From: CAYXDO01 sp964463485
GTDB taxonomy: Bacteria > Myxococcota > Kuafuiibacteriia > Kuafuiibacteriales > Kuafuiibacteriaceae
Reading direction: 5' to 3'
DNA length: 34,122 nt
NCBI GenBank assembly: GCA_964463485.1
Contig: CAYXDO010000121.1
Span: 1-34,122, forward strand
A program made the position numbers and the translations under genes. A model generated the notes under the pieces. That model was not told the DNA's origin, did not search any database, and worked only from the letters and a program-made list of their open reading frames with translations. This document shows, one piece after another, positions 8,225 through 17,363 of this stretch (position 1 is its first letter; each line of letters begins with the position of its first letter).

Positions 8225-9775
8225 TCACTCGATCCGCCAGTCGTCCGGGACGCTCACCGCGTAGGCCACGGTGACGTCGGTCGACTTCCCGGGCCCCACG
8301 TTCAGGGACCAACTCAGAAAGCCGCGCGCCGCGTCGAACGCGTGACCGCGCGTTGTCTTCGGAAGGACCTCCACCGAGACATCTTCGATCTGACTCACCG
8401 GAATGGGCTCCTGAACCTCGATCGTCGCGCCCGCGGGCGACGCGTTCTCGACGGTGATCCGGTACGTCCGCTCGAGCCTGCGAGTGGACGAGAGCGCGCC
8501 CGCCCGCTCGTCGCTGCTCCCCAACGACAGCCGGCGCACGCGGAGCTCGTCGTCGAAACCCAAGGAGACCTCCATCCTTTCGCCCGGCGCGCGAAAGTCA
8601 CACTGTGTGTTTCCAAGAAACGAGTCTCCTCGAAATACTCGCATTCGACCACGCACGAGCGGGTGTGGGGATGGATTGACGAAGCTCGCGACTCGAAAAA
8701 CACGCTTCGACTTGCTCGGTGCGGCCAAGAGCCGAACCGTCGCGGGCGCGCTCACGACTCCAGTCGGGATCCAGTTCGGGCGGCCGTCTGGCGAAATGGA
8801 AGCCCTACCCGGGACTCGGAGCACGAAGACGTTGCCCCGATCGTCGATGGGCTGAGCGAGCTCCTCCTCCGGAGGCGTCGAGCGCATGGGCTCGGTCAAC
8901 GCGACGTACTGCACCGACCCTTGGACCAGCACCTTTCCCTGGTCGTCTTTGGACTCTGCGCTCAGGACGAGCGGCGCCGGTCGCGGCGCCACTCCGCCGA
9001 GCTTGGGCCTCGCCGAAGACAGGGAGAGCTCGACGTCGTCCCATGACTCACCGGTGGACTGCCGCACGACGGCGCCGACGACGAGGACTCCTTTTCCAGC
9101 CGTGTCCGACTCTGGAAGAAAGCGAAAATCATACTCAGGAACCCATCCGGCCCCGGACGTAACGTAGGAGAGCAGGAGCTCCGCGGTCGACTCTCCCGCG
9201 CAGTCGACCGAGACGTCCGCGGCCCAAGTCCTTGGCGCGAAGGGCCGAACGTCGTCACCACCCTTCTGAGCTCGGGCTCGGTCGAGCTCGGCGCGCGCGC
9301 GAAGCACCTCCGCGTGCGCCCGGGCGACCGCCTTCCTCCGATCGAGGAGCTGGTCGAGGATCTTGGTCCACGCCGCAAAATCGGCCTTGCCGTTCGAGAG
9401 CGCGTGACTCGTCGCGTTCGAAAACACCTGGCCTAACTCAGCCAATCGTTGGCTGTCGCGCTCGTTCGCGTCGAGCCGGTCACGGAGCTCTGCACCCTCG
9501 TCGAGCACCAGCTCCTCTGGGGGTTCCTGCTTCTGCTCCTCCTCGCGCATGGCGATGCCGAGCGTCTTGAAACGACCCACCCCTTCCGCCCGAACCGAGT
9601 CCACGACCAACCCACTCGGCAGCCCGCGCTCGCGAGCTTTCGCGAACCCATCGACACACGACACCCGACTCCGCCGAATGACCTCCGCGCGGTCGGCAAA
9701 GACCGTGACTCGCTCGATGCGGTCCGCCGAGCCTGGTCCCGCCTGCAAGAGCAGCAGCGACAACACCGTACTCAT
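8225..9775 (-). CDS. MuiA-type DUF4139 exported protein
   Basis: A 516-residue protein of the mucoidy-inhibitor MuiA/DUF4139 family. It has a short signal peptide (MSTVLSLLLLQAGPGSA). The DUF4140 N-domain (IERVTVFADRAEVIRRSRV...) covers about residues 18-110. A charged helical coiled-coil stretch runs about 95-170, and the DUF4139 beta-rich domain about 180-516 (ELLLSYVTSGAGWVPEYDFRF, then STGESWDDVELSLSSARP). The family is linked to mucoidy and envelope phenotypes, but the biochemical role is unknown. ATG at 9775 has GAGG 7 bases upstream and lies 7 bp after the stop of the secretin-hybrid gene, so both are co-transcribed as the end of the operon starting at 16249. Its sequence is clearly diverged from that of its neighbour. 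Confidence 0.82.
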   Translation of the reverse strand: MSTVLSLLLLQAGPGSADRIERVTVFADRAEVIRRSRVSCVDGFAKARERGLPSGLVVDSVRAEGVGRFKTLGIAMREEEQKQEPPEELVLDEGAELRDRLDANERDSQRLAELGQVFSNATSHALSNGKADFAAWTKILDQLLDRRKAVARAHAEVLRARAELDRARAQKGGDDVRPFAPRTWAADVSVDCAGESTAELLLSYVTSGAGWVPEYDFRFLPESDTAGKGVLVVGAVVRQSTGESWDDVELSLSSARPKLGGVAPRPAPLVLSAESKDDQGKVLVQGSVQYVALTEPMRSTPPEEELAQPIDDRGNVFVLRVPGRASISPDGRPNWIPTGVVSAPATVRLLAAPSKSKRVFRVASFVNPSPHPLVRGRMRVFRGDSFLGNTQCDFRAPGERMEVSLGFDDELRVRRLSLGSSDERAGALSSTRRLERTYRITVENASPAGATIEVQEPIPVSQIEDVSVEVLPKTTRGHAFDAARGFLSWSLNVGPGKSTDVTVAYAVSVPDDWRIE

Positions 9776-9782
9776 GTCGACC

Positions 9783-12122
9783 TCAGTTCCTCTGAATCAG
9801 CTGCAGCCTAGCCGGCCGCCGAACGCAATAGACGAGCTGGACTTCCCGCCGGCCTCCCCCCGGAACCGAGACCTCGAAGTCGACCATGCCCTCCGGAGTC
9901 GGTCGAGCGCTCGGTGTGGAAGAGACGAGCTCCACCTTCACGTCCGGGTGATCGGACGTCGGTAGCACCTCGTGAATCCGAAGCTCGATGGGTTTTGTTC
10001 GTTGATTCGAAACGGACACCCGCACGGCGTAACGAGTCACCTGACTCTTGCTGAAAAATCCTTCGGTCGTCGTCGACGGAACGATGTCTTGGGTGACCTT
10101 CACGTTTTCGTCGACCCCGAGCGGAAGCTCGAATCGCCCGCGCCTTCCAGCCGGGTTCAGATGGGCATTCCCCGTGAGTTGCCCGCTCTCGTAAATGCGG
10201 ACTGGGCCTCCGAGGATGGGGACGTCCGAATTCTGAACGGTCGCACTCATGAAAGCGAGCGGCGAAAGGGCCGGAGTGACCTCGTGACGAATCGTCCCAG
10301 TGAAGACCTGCTGAAGGGCCGGGACGCTGACCTCGGTCCCTAGGCCTGGCACGAGCTCGCGCACCGCCGCCTCCAGCACCTGATCGAAGATCCCGAGCCG
10401 CTCCAGCTCGGTGGGCTCTTCGGGCGCGAGCGGACCACCGAGCGCGAGCCTGGGTGCTGGGGGCTCGGGCGGGGACTCCGATCGATCCCGGGATACGACC
10501 GAGACCTCGTCCTTGATCAGCTCGTCTTCGGGTACTCGCGAGCCGTCGAGCTCGTCCAGGGTCCGGGATCCTTTGGCGGCTTTGTCGACGTCTTGGTCGA
10601 GGACCTGAATCAGTCGTTCGGCCTGGATCAAAACTTCCTGGACGTCGTCGATGATCAACGAGTTGGTGCGGGCATCGGCGCTGACTCGCCCGCGCTGGGA
10701 AAGGAGCGGCCGGATGTGCTCGAGCAGCGCCACGGCGGAGGCACGCTCGGGTCGAATGAGTCGAGTGCTGGTGGTCTCCAGCTTCTCGAGCGCTTCATGC
10801 CGAGACAGCCGTTGCTGTTCCTCGGCCTCGAGCCTGCTCGAGGACGCCACTCGGACGACGTTTCCGACCCTGACCTTGTCCAGGCCGTGGGCCCAAAGGA
10901 GCGTATCGAGGATTCGGTCCCAGGGCATGTCGGACAGGTGCAAAGTCACGTTGCCGCTCACCGATGGGTCGACGGCGATTTGAAGCCCGGAAACCCGCCC
11001 GATCTTCCGGATCACTTCATGAATGTCGACCTTGTCGACGTGAAGGGACATTGGAGCTCCGTGATATTTCTTTCCGCCGGGGCTCACGGGATGAAAGATC
11101 CGGTAAATCTGCCGATCGAGCGCGTCGAGCGCGTCCTCGCCGCCGCTCGGGGCAAGATACTGCGGCGCCGGGAACATCTCTTGGAACGGAGGCGGAGCGC
11201 GCGATTTGACCACCGGAATCAACTCGGCGGACTCTCCGAGAGTCCAGGTGGAGAGGGTGGGCAGCGTGATGTCACGCGCGGCCTCGGCGGTGGAGAACAG
11301 GAGCCGCGGGCGCGGCCAATCCTCTCGCGAAGTCTGAGCCACGATGACCTGAGTATTCAGCGCGAACCGATTGGCCTCAGGGTCCGCCAGAATCTGGTAA
11401 CGAAGGTCCCAGCGCGCTGGGACGGCATACTCGAGCGTGAGCTCGAGCTCGGGCTCGAGCGCCTCGTAGCTCGCGGTCACGCGGAGAGTCTTCACTTTAG
11501 GTTGTGGCGCTTCGGAATCGATGTTGCGCGTTTTATTGAACTTGCTTTGGAGCTCCTTGGAGTCGCGCTCGAGCTGCTGCACTCTCTCGCGGAGCTTTCT
11601 CATCTCGGCCAATCGGGCCTCCCGCCGAGCGCGAAAGAAATCGATCCCCGCGAGCCCGACGCCGAGCGATGGAGGTCTCGGGAGATCGTCAACCTGCTTG
11701 GGCGCCAGCGTGATCCGATCGATGAGCTCCACGTCTCCGTCGAGCGCGGCTATCTCGTCGGTGAGACTCCGGCGCAGATCCGCCAGCTCGATGGCGTCGG
11801 TGGCGAGCTTTCGAAGGTCCTCGACCGTCCTCGGGTCGCGCACGATCGCTTCGCAGTCGAAGCGGAGGAGGCGGCCGTTTTTCAGGCTCACCCGCAGCGA
11901 CTCGGGATCGACGGTGTCGGGGAGCTCGGGAAACGCGACGCGACCGAGGCCGCGCGGGACGTTGGCCCGCGCGACTCGGGTGACCCTCGCGCCGCCTTCG
12001 AAGAACACGGTGACGGACTCGATCGGGGCTTCGAGACTCGATGGGCTCGCTTTCGACAGCCCAGCGAAGGTGTCCGGAGAGAGTTGGGAGGCAGCAAGAC
12101 CGAACCAAAGGAGGAGCCCCAT
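9783..12122 (-). CDS. MuiA/DUF4139 protein with embedded secretin N0-N1 domains
   Basis: A 779-residue exported protein. After a signal peptide (MGLLLWFGLAASQLS) comes a DUF4140 N-domain (about 33-130, IESVTVFFEGGARVTR), a coiled coil (about 165-205) and the first part of DUF4139 (about 210-320). Residues 358-427 then read as a secretin/TonB short N-terminal (N0) domain: MSLHVDKVDIHEVIRKIG, SGLQIAVDPSVSGNVTLHL, MPWDRILDTLLWAHGL. Residues 453-512 read as a secretin N1 repeat (TRLIRP..., RTNSLIIDDV...). A Pro/Glu-rich linker follows, then a C-terminal DUF4139-like beta domain (about 590-779). There is no secretin beta-barrel. In PilQ these N-domains bind periplasmic partners, so a scaffold or docking role is inferred. 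It is the fourth gene of the minus-strand operon. Confidence 0.78.
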   Translation of the reverse strand: MGLLLWFGLAASQLSPDTFAGLSKASPSSLEAPIESVTVFFEGGARVTRVARANVPRGLGRVAFPELPDTVDPESLRVSLKNGRLLRFDCEAIVRDPRTVEDLRKLATDAIELADLRRSLTDEIAALDGDVELIDRITLAPKQVDDLPRPPSLGVGLAGIDFFRARREARLAEMRKLRERVQQLERDSKELQSKFNKTRNIDSEAPQPKVKTLRVTASYEALEPELELTLEYAVPARWDLRYQILADPEANRFALNTQVIVAQTSREDWPRPRLLFSTAEAARDITLPTLSTWTLGESAELIPVVKSRAPPPFQEMFPAPQYLAPSGGEDALDALDRQIYRIFHPVSPGGKKYHGAPMSLHVDKVDIHEVIRKIGRVSGLQIAVDPSVSGNVTLHLSDMPWDRILDTLLWAHGLDKVRVGNVVRVASSSRLEAEEQQRLSRHEALEKLETTSTRLIRPERASAVALLEHIRPLLSQRGRVSADARTNSLIIDDVQEVLIQAERLIQVLDQDVDKAAKGSRTLDELDGSRVPEDELIKDEVSVVSRDRSESPPEPPAPRLALGGPLAPEEPTELERLGIFDQVLEAAVRELVPGLGTEVSVPALQQVFTGTIRHEVTPALSPLAFMSATVQNSDVPILGGPVRIYESGQLTGNAHLNPAGRRGRFELPLGVDENVKVTQDIVPSTTTEGFFSKSQVTRYAVRVSVSNQRTKPIELRIHEVLPTSDHPDVKVELVSSTPSARPTPEGMVDFEVSVPGGGRREVQLVYCVRRPARLQLIQRN

Positions 12123-12172
12123 CGGGCGGGACGATACTCCCCCTCGGGCCGCGATTCACGGCGTCGAGGGCT

Positions 12173-13624
12173 TCATCGTTCACAGTTGAAATCGTCTTCG
12201 ATAGAGACCGCGCCGACGAACCAGGCGTCGATCGCGGCCCGCCCAGGCACCCGCCGCTCGATGCGGCGGCGCGCTCCGATGGGCGTAAAGACGAGCTCGG
12301 AGGGGGGAATTTCGGAGCTCATCACCAGGACCGCTTTGTCTCCGCGGCAAAGTCGCGGACGGGGCCACTCGTCATACTGGCTCCGTCGACCTCCGGGGCT
12401 GCCGAGCTCGAGCACCGGTCGCCGATCTCGAGTGTGAAAGCGGAGCAGGCTCGCGAATTGATAACGACGCGTGATGAGCGCGACGGCGCCGACGCGCTCG
12501 GCCTCACGCTCGGCGGTTGCCGCGACCACGTCGAAGCCCACTCCGCGCGCCGTGGGGTCTTGGGCCGGCGGAATGGGAAGGAGGGGCCGCGCCGTGTGCA
12601 CGAGCAGCACGAACACGACGCACGCTCCGAGGGCTCCGATCCGTCGGGCCACGCGCATGAGCCCGCGGTCGCGCGTCCAGGCGACCAGCGTCGGCAGGGC
12701 GAACAACATCGCTGGCAGCGGCCAGTTCGCTTCCCCGCTGCCATGGGCCGCAGCGCCTACGCAGCCAAGGAGAAGAGCGGTCGCGCCGCCCGCGAGGACT
12801 GCGTCTACCGAAGGCCCCGAGCTTCGACCCGCCGAGATCGCGATGAGACCCGGCGCGGTGAACACACCGAGCGTGCCCATCAGCGAACCAAACACGAGCG
12901 GTATCGCGAGCAGCACCCGGGGTCTCGACGTCATCACCCGATCGAGCTGAAACTCGAACGAGGACGGGCTCGCGCGCAGCTCTTCCGAGAGCCACGGCGC
13001 CAGCATCACGAGGCCCAAGAAAAAACCCAACCACGGAGCGTACGTGCCGAGGCGCGCGCGACCACCCGAGGTCCTTAGAGCCCCTAGGACAGCGCCGATT
13101 CCGACGAGCCCTGCATAGTGCTTCACGCCGATCGCGATGGTCAGAACCCACGCGAGCAGAAAGAGAGATCTCCGATCGAGCTCGTCGCGCTCGAACGCGC
13201 GAACGGCGAGGTTCGACGCGAGCGCCGTCAGCAGGGCGTGAATCGGATCGGGCGTGATCGGAACGAGCCCCACGACGAACATCGGAGACGCCAGCAGCAA
13301 GAGCAGCGCGAGCTCGGCTCCCTCCCGTCCAGCTCGACGATAGGTCGCGTCGACCAACAGCAGCGCGGCGCCGACGATCGACGAGAGCGACGCGGCACGA
13401 AGTGCGAGCGGGCTCGCTCCGAGCAGTCGCTCTTCGAGCGCGATCAACCACGCGATCGCCGGGGGATGGTCGAGGTAGCGCAGCTCGAGCTGGCGAGACC
13501 AGGTCCAGTAGTAGGCTTCATCTGGAATGAACGGGAGGCGCCAAGCCGCAGCGACGATGAGCGCCGCGAAGAGGAACGGGTACCAGCGGAGCGCCAACGC
13601 AAGAGGCTTCAGGGCTCTGAGCAC
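12173..13624 (-). CDS. GT39-type (PMT/ArnT-like) membrane glycosyltransferase
   Basis: A 483-residue polytopic inner-membrane protein. The N-terminal hallmark 'PDEAYYWTWSRQLELRYLDHPP' (about residues 33-54) is the catalytic acidic loop of GT39/PMT_2 lipid-linked sugar transferases such as ArnT. Roughly 9-11 hydrophobic segments follow to about residue 355. The last 120 residues are a soluble domain. Family members move a sugar from a polyprenyl-phosphate donor to lipid A, protein or glycan on the periplasmic side; the acceptor here cannot be told. It lies 31 bp after the kinase stop and 50 bp before the MuiA-secretin hybrid, within the same operon, which suggests an envelope glycan or exported-protein acceptor. 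Confidence 0.82.
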   Translation of the reverse strand: MLRALKPLALALRWYPFLFAALIVAAAWRLPFIPDEAYYWTWSRQLELRYLDHPPAIAWLIALEERLLGASPLALRAASLSSIVGAALLLVDATYRRAGREGAELALLLLLASPMFVVGLVPITPDPIHALLTALASNLAVRAFERDELDRRSLFLLAWVLTIAIGVKHYAGLVGIGAVLGALRTSGGRARLGTYAPWLGFFLGLVMLAPWLSEELRASPSSFEFQLDRVMTSRPRVLLAIPLVFGSLMGTLGVFTAPGLIAISAGRSSGPSVDAVLAGGATALLLGCVGAAAHGSGEANWPLPAMLFALPTLVAWTRDRGLMRVARRIGALGACVVFVLLVHTARPLLPIPPAQDPTARGVGFDVVAATAEREAERVGAVALITRRYQFASLLRFHTRDRRPVLELGSPGGRRSQYDEWPRPRLCRGDKAVLVMSSEIPPSELVFTPIGARRRIERRVPGRAAIDAWFVGAVSIEDDFNCER

Positions 13625-13655
13625 GTGATCGCAGCGGGACGCGGCGCTCGAAGCT

Positions 13656-15326
13656 TCACCGCGCGAGCTCTGCTTGAATCTGAAGGAGCTTCTTGAATCC
13701 GGCGCGTCGCACCGCGGGGTTCTTCATCGCATCGTTGAAGCCAATGCTTCGATAGGACTTCGCGAGCTTGTCGACGGCCTCTTTGCCCTTCGATCTCTCG
13801 AGGCGATCGAGCGCCTCGCCGACGTCGCCGTAGGCGCGTCGAAAATCGGCCACGCTCACGTCGCCCACTTCGGGTTCGTTTCGACTGGTCTCGGGCCGTT
13901 GGATGGGCGGAGTAGCGGCGGGCTTCGTCGGAGCCCTCTTGAGCCGCCGGGCTGGCGCGTCCTCGAGGTCGACCTCGAGGCTCTTGGGCGTCGCGCGTTC
14001 GGGCTCGTCGTGCTCGAACACGGCGTTCACACGCGGCGCCGGCGCGGTAGGCACGACGTCTGCCACGTCCGGGTCAGGCGCCGGCCCTGCCAGCATCGAC
14101 CCCTCGGGTGCCGAAGGAGACTCGCTCTTGCCGACGCTCACCAAGACGAGCCCGAACACGACCAGGGCTGCCGCAACCGTCGCCGCGATCAACATCGAGC
14201 GCTTCTTTCCGTCGTCGAAGACTTCGATGTCCCCGGTCGTGAGAAGCAAGCGGGCGGACGCTTCGAGCGGGATGACATCAGAGTCGGCGGTGCGGGCCGG
14301 AGGTTGCGACTCGCCGCGGCCGGTGCTCGGCATGGGAACGGGGCTCTTACTCCGCGTAGGTCTGGGTGACGCTTCGATCGCGTTCAGCGAATCGAGGACG
14401 GCTTGCGCCGAGGCTTGGCGCTGCTCGGGACGCTTCTCGAGCATCTTGGCGATGATCGCCTCGAGCTCAGGCCCTGGATTCGCGTTCGGATTGCGCTCGT
14501 GAATGAGCGGAGCGGGCAGCGAGACGTTCTTTCGGGCGATGTCGAGCGGCGACCCGTCGAAAGGTTTCTTCCCCGCGATCAACTCGTAGGTGATCAAACC
14601 GAGGCTGAACAGATCGGAGCGCGGATCGAGCGGCTCTCCACAGGCCTGCTCCGGCGACATGTAGGCCGGCGTGCCGACCACACAACCTTGCGCGGTGAGG
14701 CGCGCTTCGTCCGGATCGGGCTCGAGGAGTCGGGCGATACCGAAATCGACGATGCGCGGGACCTTCTGCCCGTTGTCATCCACGACCACGACGTTCTCGA
14801 GCTTGAGATCGCGGTGAATGATCCCCTTGTCGTGGGCGTGCTGCAGTCCGGCGCAGATCGCTTTGAGGAGGCCGACGACCTCGGGAAGCGGGAGCGGGCC
14901 CTTTTCCGAGAGCTCGGCGAGATCCTTGCCTTCGACGAAATCCATCACGAGGTACAACAGGCCGTCCGGCGACTCGCCCGAGTCGACGACGGAGATGACG
15001 TTCGGGTGGTCGAGGAGGCTCGCGGCCTTGGCCTCGGTCTCGAAGCGGGACCGCATCTTGGGATCCGCAGCGAGCTCACCGAACATCACTTTGATCGCAA
15101 ACTTTCGTCCGATTCGTACGTGGCGCGCGCGATACACGCGCCCCATCGCGCCTTCGCCGACGCACTTCTCGACGATGTAGCGGGTCGCGAAGGTGACGCC
15201 TTCGAGGGGGTCTCGCTCGAGGGGCGACAGCGTGCCTCCGTCCTTGGGGCACCGCGGAAACGGCTTCCGAAAGACGTTCCTGCACTGGCTGCAGGTGAAC
15301 GGGCGGTCTTCGGGGGTGGCGCTCAC
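13656..15326 (-). CDS. Hanks-type Ser/Thr protein kinase, membrane anchored
   Basis: A 556-residue kinase. The N-terminus has a small cysteine knuckle (C12, C15, C26), a degenerate zinc-ribbon-like element common in myxobacterial kinases. The kinase domain covers about 50-315: P-loop GEGAMG (57-62), Lys79, Glu98, HRDLKLEN with Asp173, DFG 194-196 and GTPAYMSPE 218-226. All catalytic residues are present, so it should be active. A disordered linker leads to one transmembrane helix (378-398) and a periplasmic tail ending in a short helical region rich in Lys and Arg. The GTG start overlaps the stop of the upstream exported-protein gene by four bases, so the pair is translationally coupled. It probably regulates the envelope proteins of this operon. 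Confidence 0.9.
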   Translation of the reverse strand: MSATPEDRPFTCSQCRNVFRKPFPRCPKDGGTLSPLERDPLEGVTFATRYIVEKCVGEGAMGRVYRARHVRIGRKFAIKVMFGELAADPKMRSRFETEAKAASLLDHPNVISVVDSGESPDGLLYLVMDFVEGKDLAELSEKGPLPLPEVVGLLKAICAGLQHAHDKGIIHRDLKLENVVVVDDNGQKVPRIVDFGIARLLEPDPDEARLTAQGCVVGTPAYMSPEQACGEPLDPRSDLFSLGLITYELIAGKKPFDGSPLDIARKNVSLPAPLIHERNPNANPGPELEAIIAKMLEKRPEQRQASAQAVLDSLNAIEASPRPTRSKSPVPMPSTGRGESQPPARTADSDVIPLEASARLLLTTGDIEVFDDGKKRSMLIAATVAAALVVFGLVLVSVGKSESPSAPEGSMLAGPAPDPDVADVVPTAPAPRVNAVFEHDEPERATPKSLEVDLEDAPARRLKRAPTKPAATPPIQRPETSRNEPEVGDVSVADFRRAYGDVGEALDRLERSKGKEAVDKLAKSYRSIGFNDAMKNPAVRRAGFKKLLQIQAELAR

Positions 15327-16249
15327 AGCGTGCCTCCCACCGAGAGCGCGAGCCCGTCGGAGACGGACGCGAGCCCGATCGAAGTGATCGAAGGTTCGAT
15401 CGCGGCGATCTTCACGCTGCGCGCGGTCACCGGCGCGTCGTTGTTGGCTACGTGGAGAAACAACGCAGTCAGACCTGCAACCGCTGCGGTCGCGAACAAC
15501 ACGTTCGTCACGAGCCCTCTTTGGCCGAGCACGTCGAGCTTCTCCGCGTCACCACCGCCGCAGGTCCTTTGATCACATCCGAGATCGAGCGCGGCTTCGT
15601 AGTCGTCTCGGGTCGTCACCGCGAGGCCAATACCGCCGGCCAGCGCCAAGATCGCGACGCCGCCGGCGATCGCCACGGGAACGGGGCCGGGCGCGTTCGG
15701 CGCGGTCTCTACGACGGTCACCTTGCGTTTCGTCGTCGGGGCGCCTTCCGACGGAGCAGCGACGGCGGCCTTGCGCTGCATCGGCGGCAACAAGCCTGAC
15801 GCGGCCTTTTGAAAGCTCTCGTCGTCTGGGCTGTTATCGAGCACGATCTGATCTCGCGAGAGGGTCCGCGAACCCCCGCGCGAGGCCCAGGTCGCGTCGA
15901 CTTGAATGGTGTCGCCGATCTTGACCAAGACCAAGAACAAGAGCTCGTCGGCGTCGAGCCGGTCTCCGATGCGGTTCACACACTCCTGATTTGCGACACA
16001 GTCTTCGGGAACGCCTTCTGGCTGTAGTCGACGCGTCACCTCCGCGCCCGCCACCACGTCGACCTTTTCGCGGTTCCGAAGGGCTCGGCCGAGCGCCGCG
16101 GCCAGCTCGTCTCCGCGCTGCTCGTCGACGTTCACACGCAGGTTCACGACGAGGCCCACCCGGGTGGGCGTCGCCTCGGTACGCGACGAAACGCACACCG
16201 ACGCCCAAACACAGACAGCCATCGCCCCGAGACGACGGACCTGACCCAT
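15323..16249 (-). CDS. Exported membrane protein of unknown function
   Basis: About 308 residues from the ATG at 16249, chosen because it begins directly before a signal sequence (MGQVRRLGAMAVCVWASVCVSSRTEA); the frame is open to 16315. A soluble N-domain (about residues 30-150) starts TRVGLVVNLRVNVDE and contains a two-Cys loop (DCVANQEC). It resembles the sugar/PEGA-linked sensor-like proteins often found beside myxobacterial kinases, but I cannot name a family. Two hydrophobic segments near the C-terminus flank a loop with two more cysteines (GCDQRTC). It is first gene of the probable operon and couples by a 4-bp overlap to the kinase, so it may be its sensor or substrate (inference). It is divergent from the gene at 16371. 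Confidence 0.7.
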   Translation of the reverse strand: MGQVRRLGAMAVCVWASVCVSSRTEATPTRVGLVVNLRVNVDEQRGDELAAALGRALRNREKVDVVAGAEVTRRLQPEGVPEDCVANQECVNRIGDRLDADELLFLVLVKIGDTIQVDATWASRGGSRTLSRDQIVLDNSPDDESFQKAASGLLPPMQRKAAVAAPSEGAPTTKRKVTVVETAPNAPGPVPVAIAGGVAILALAGGIGLAVTTRDDYEAALDLGCDQRTCGGGDAEKLDVLGQRGLVTNVLFATAAVAGLTALFLHVANNDAPVTARSVKIAAIEPSITSIGLASVSDGLALSVGGTL

Positions 16250-16370
16250 TTCCCGAGGAGACACGCGTCCACGCCGAGTATAGGACGGTTCGGCGCCTCG
16301 GGCGACCTCGCGCAATCACACCTCGCCGGCCTTGCACGCCGGACGACCACGGGGTCATCCTAGTCGAGCC

Positions 16371-17363
16371 GTGAAGAAGCTCTTAGCGTTGTTGGTCGTG
16401 CTCGTGACCGGAACGGGCTTCGCAGCCCATCACCTCGGGTACCTCGGCCGGTGGATCGGCCAGGCTCGAGTCGAAGTGACTCCCAAAGATTCACAGATCC
16501 TCGGCTACTTCCCCGCAGACGCGAGAGGTTTGGTCGGTATTCAGGTGCCGCTCGCGCGTGTTCCCGGCAAAGCCGGGGAACGACTTCGAGACCTCGCACG
16601 TGACCTGGAAGACGTCAGCGGCGTCCGCGTCGGCTTCGACGTCGACACGCTCGTGGGCGACGCCGACATCCAAGTCGCCCGCGGCCGCTTCGACTGGAAG
16701 AAGATGAGCGAACGCCTCGAGGCCAACGGCTACCAAATCACCAACGAATCGTATCGTCCCCTCGCCGTTCGAAAAGACGGCGACGCCTTGGCCATCGACG
16801 ACGATTACCTCATCCATGGGCAGTTCGAGCCGGTCAAAGCGGCCCTCGACAGAAAGAGCTCCAAGACCGGCGCGACCGCCAAGAGTCGAATCGCCACGGA
16901 CCTCGACGCGATCGGATGGAATCACGCGGCGTTCGGCGTGGTGCGGCTCGCCGACGAAGGCACGAGCATCGCACAGGTCCTCAAGGGCCAAGAACCCCTA
17001 CGGGCCGTAGGCGCCTCGATCGATACGACGGACACCCGCTACGTCATCGTGACGACTGTGCGCGCCTCGAGCTCGGGCAGCGCGTCCGAGATCGCTTCGG
17101 AAGCCGAGAAGATGAAGAAGACCGCGCTGGAAGAGCTCGCCAAGAACACCGACCCCGACGCCGCGCGGGTCAAAGCCGTGCTCGAATCGTTGCAGATCAA
17201 AGCAGATGGACCCATCGTTCGGCTCGGACTGACCGTTCCTTCGGAGCTCGTCGATCGCGGGATCGATCGGAGCCAAGAGATCCGCGGCCAGCTCGGCGGA
17301 GCCATGGCGGGCGCCGCGATGAGCTCGCTCAACAGCGTCTTGTCGAGCTTGATGAAGCGGTGA
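16371..17363 (+). CDS. Membrane-anchored protein of unknown function
   Basis: About 330 residues from the GTG at 16371, chosen because it yields a clean N-terminal signal anchor (VKKLLALLVVLVTGTGFAA). The rest is soluble, probably periplasmic, alpha/beta in character. Parts such as LGYFPADARGLVGIQVPLARV and VRVGFDVDTLVGDADIQVARG resemble exported DUF3352-like myxobacterial proteins, but I do not recognise a firm family. The C-terminus is Ala/Ser-rich and helical. The stop overlaps the EVE gene's GTG start by four bases (GTGA), so the two genes are coupled. Confidence 0.7.
   Translation: MKKLLALLVVLVTGTGFAAHHLGYLGRWIGQARVEVTPKDSQILGYFPADARGLVGIQVPLARVPGKAGERLRDLARDLEDVSGVRVGFDVDTLVGDADIQVARGRFDWKKMSERLEANGYQITNESYRPLAVRKDGDALAIDDDYLIHGQFEPVKAALDRKSSKTGATAKSRIATDLDAIGWNHAAFGVVRLADEGTSIAQVLKGQEPLRAVGASIDTTDTRYVIVTTVRASSSGSASEIASEAEKMKKTALEELAKNTDPDAARVKAVLESLQIKADGPIVRLGLTVPSELVDRGIDRSQEIRGQLGGAMAGAAMSSLNSVLSSLMKR

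Noticed and set aside
10593..12437. 614-codon plus-strand open frame
   Set aside because: It is a shadow of the MuiA-secretin gene and the end of the GT39 gene, both of which have clear domains.
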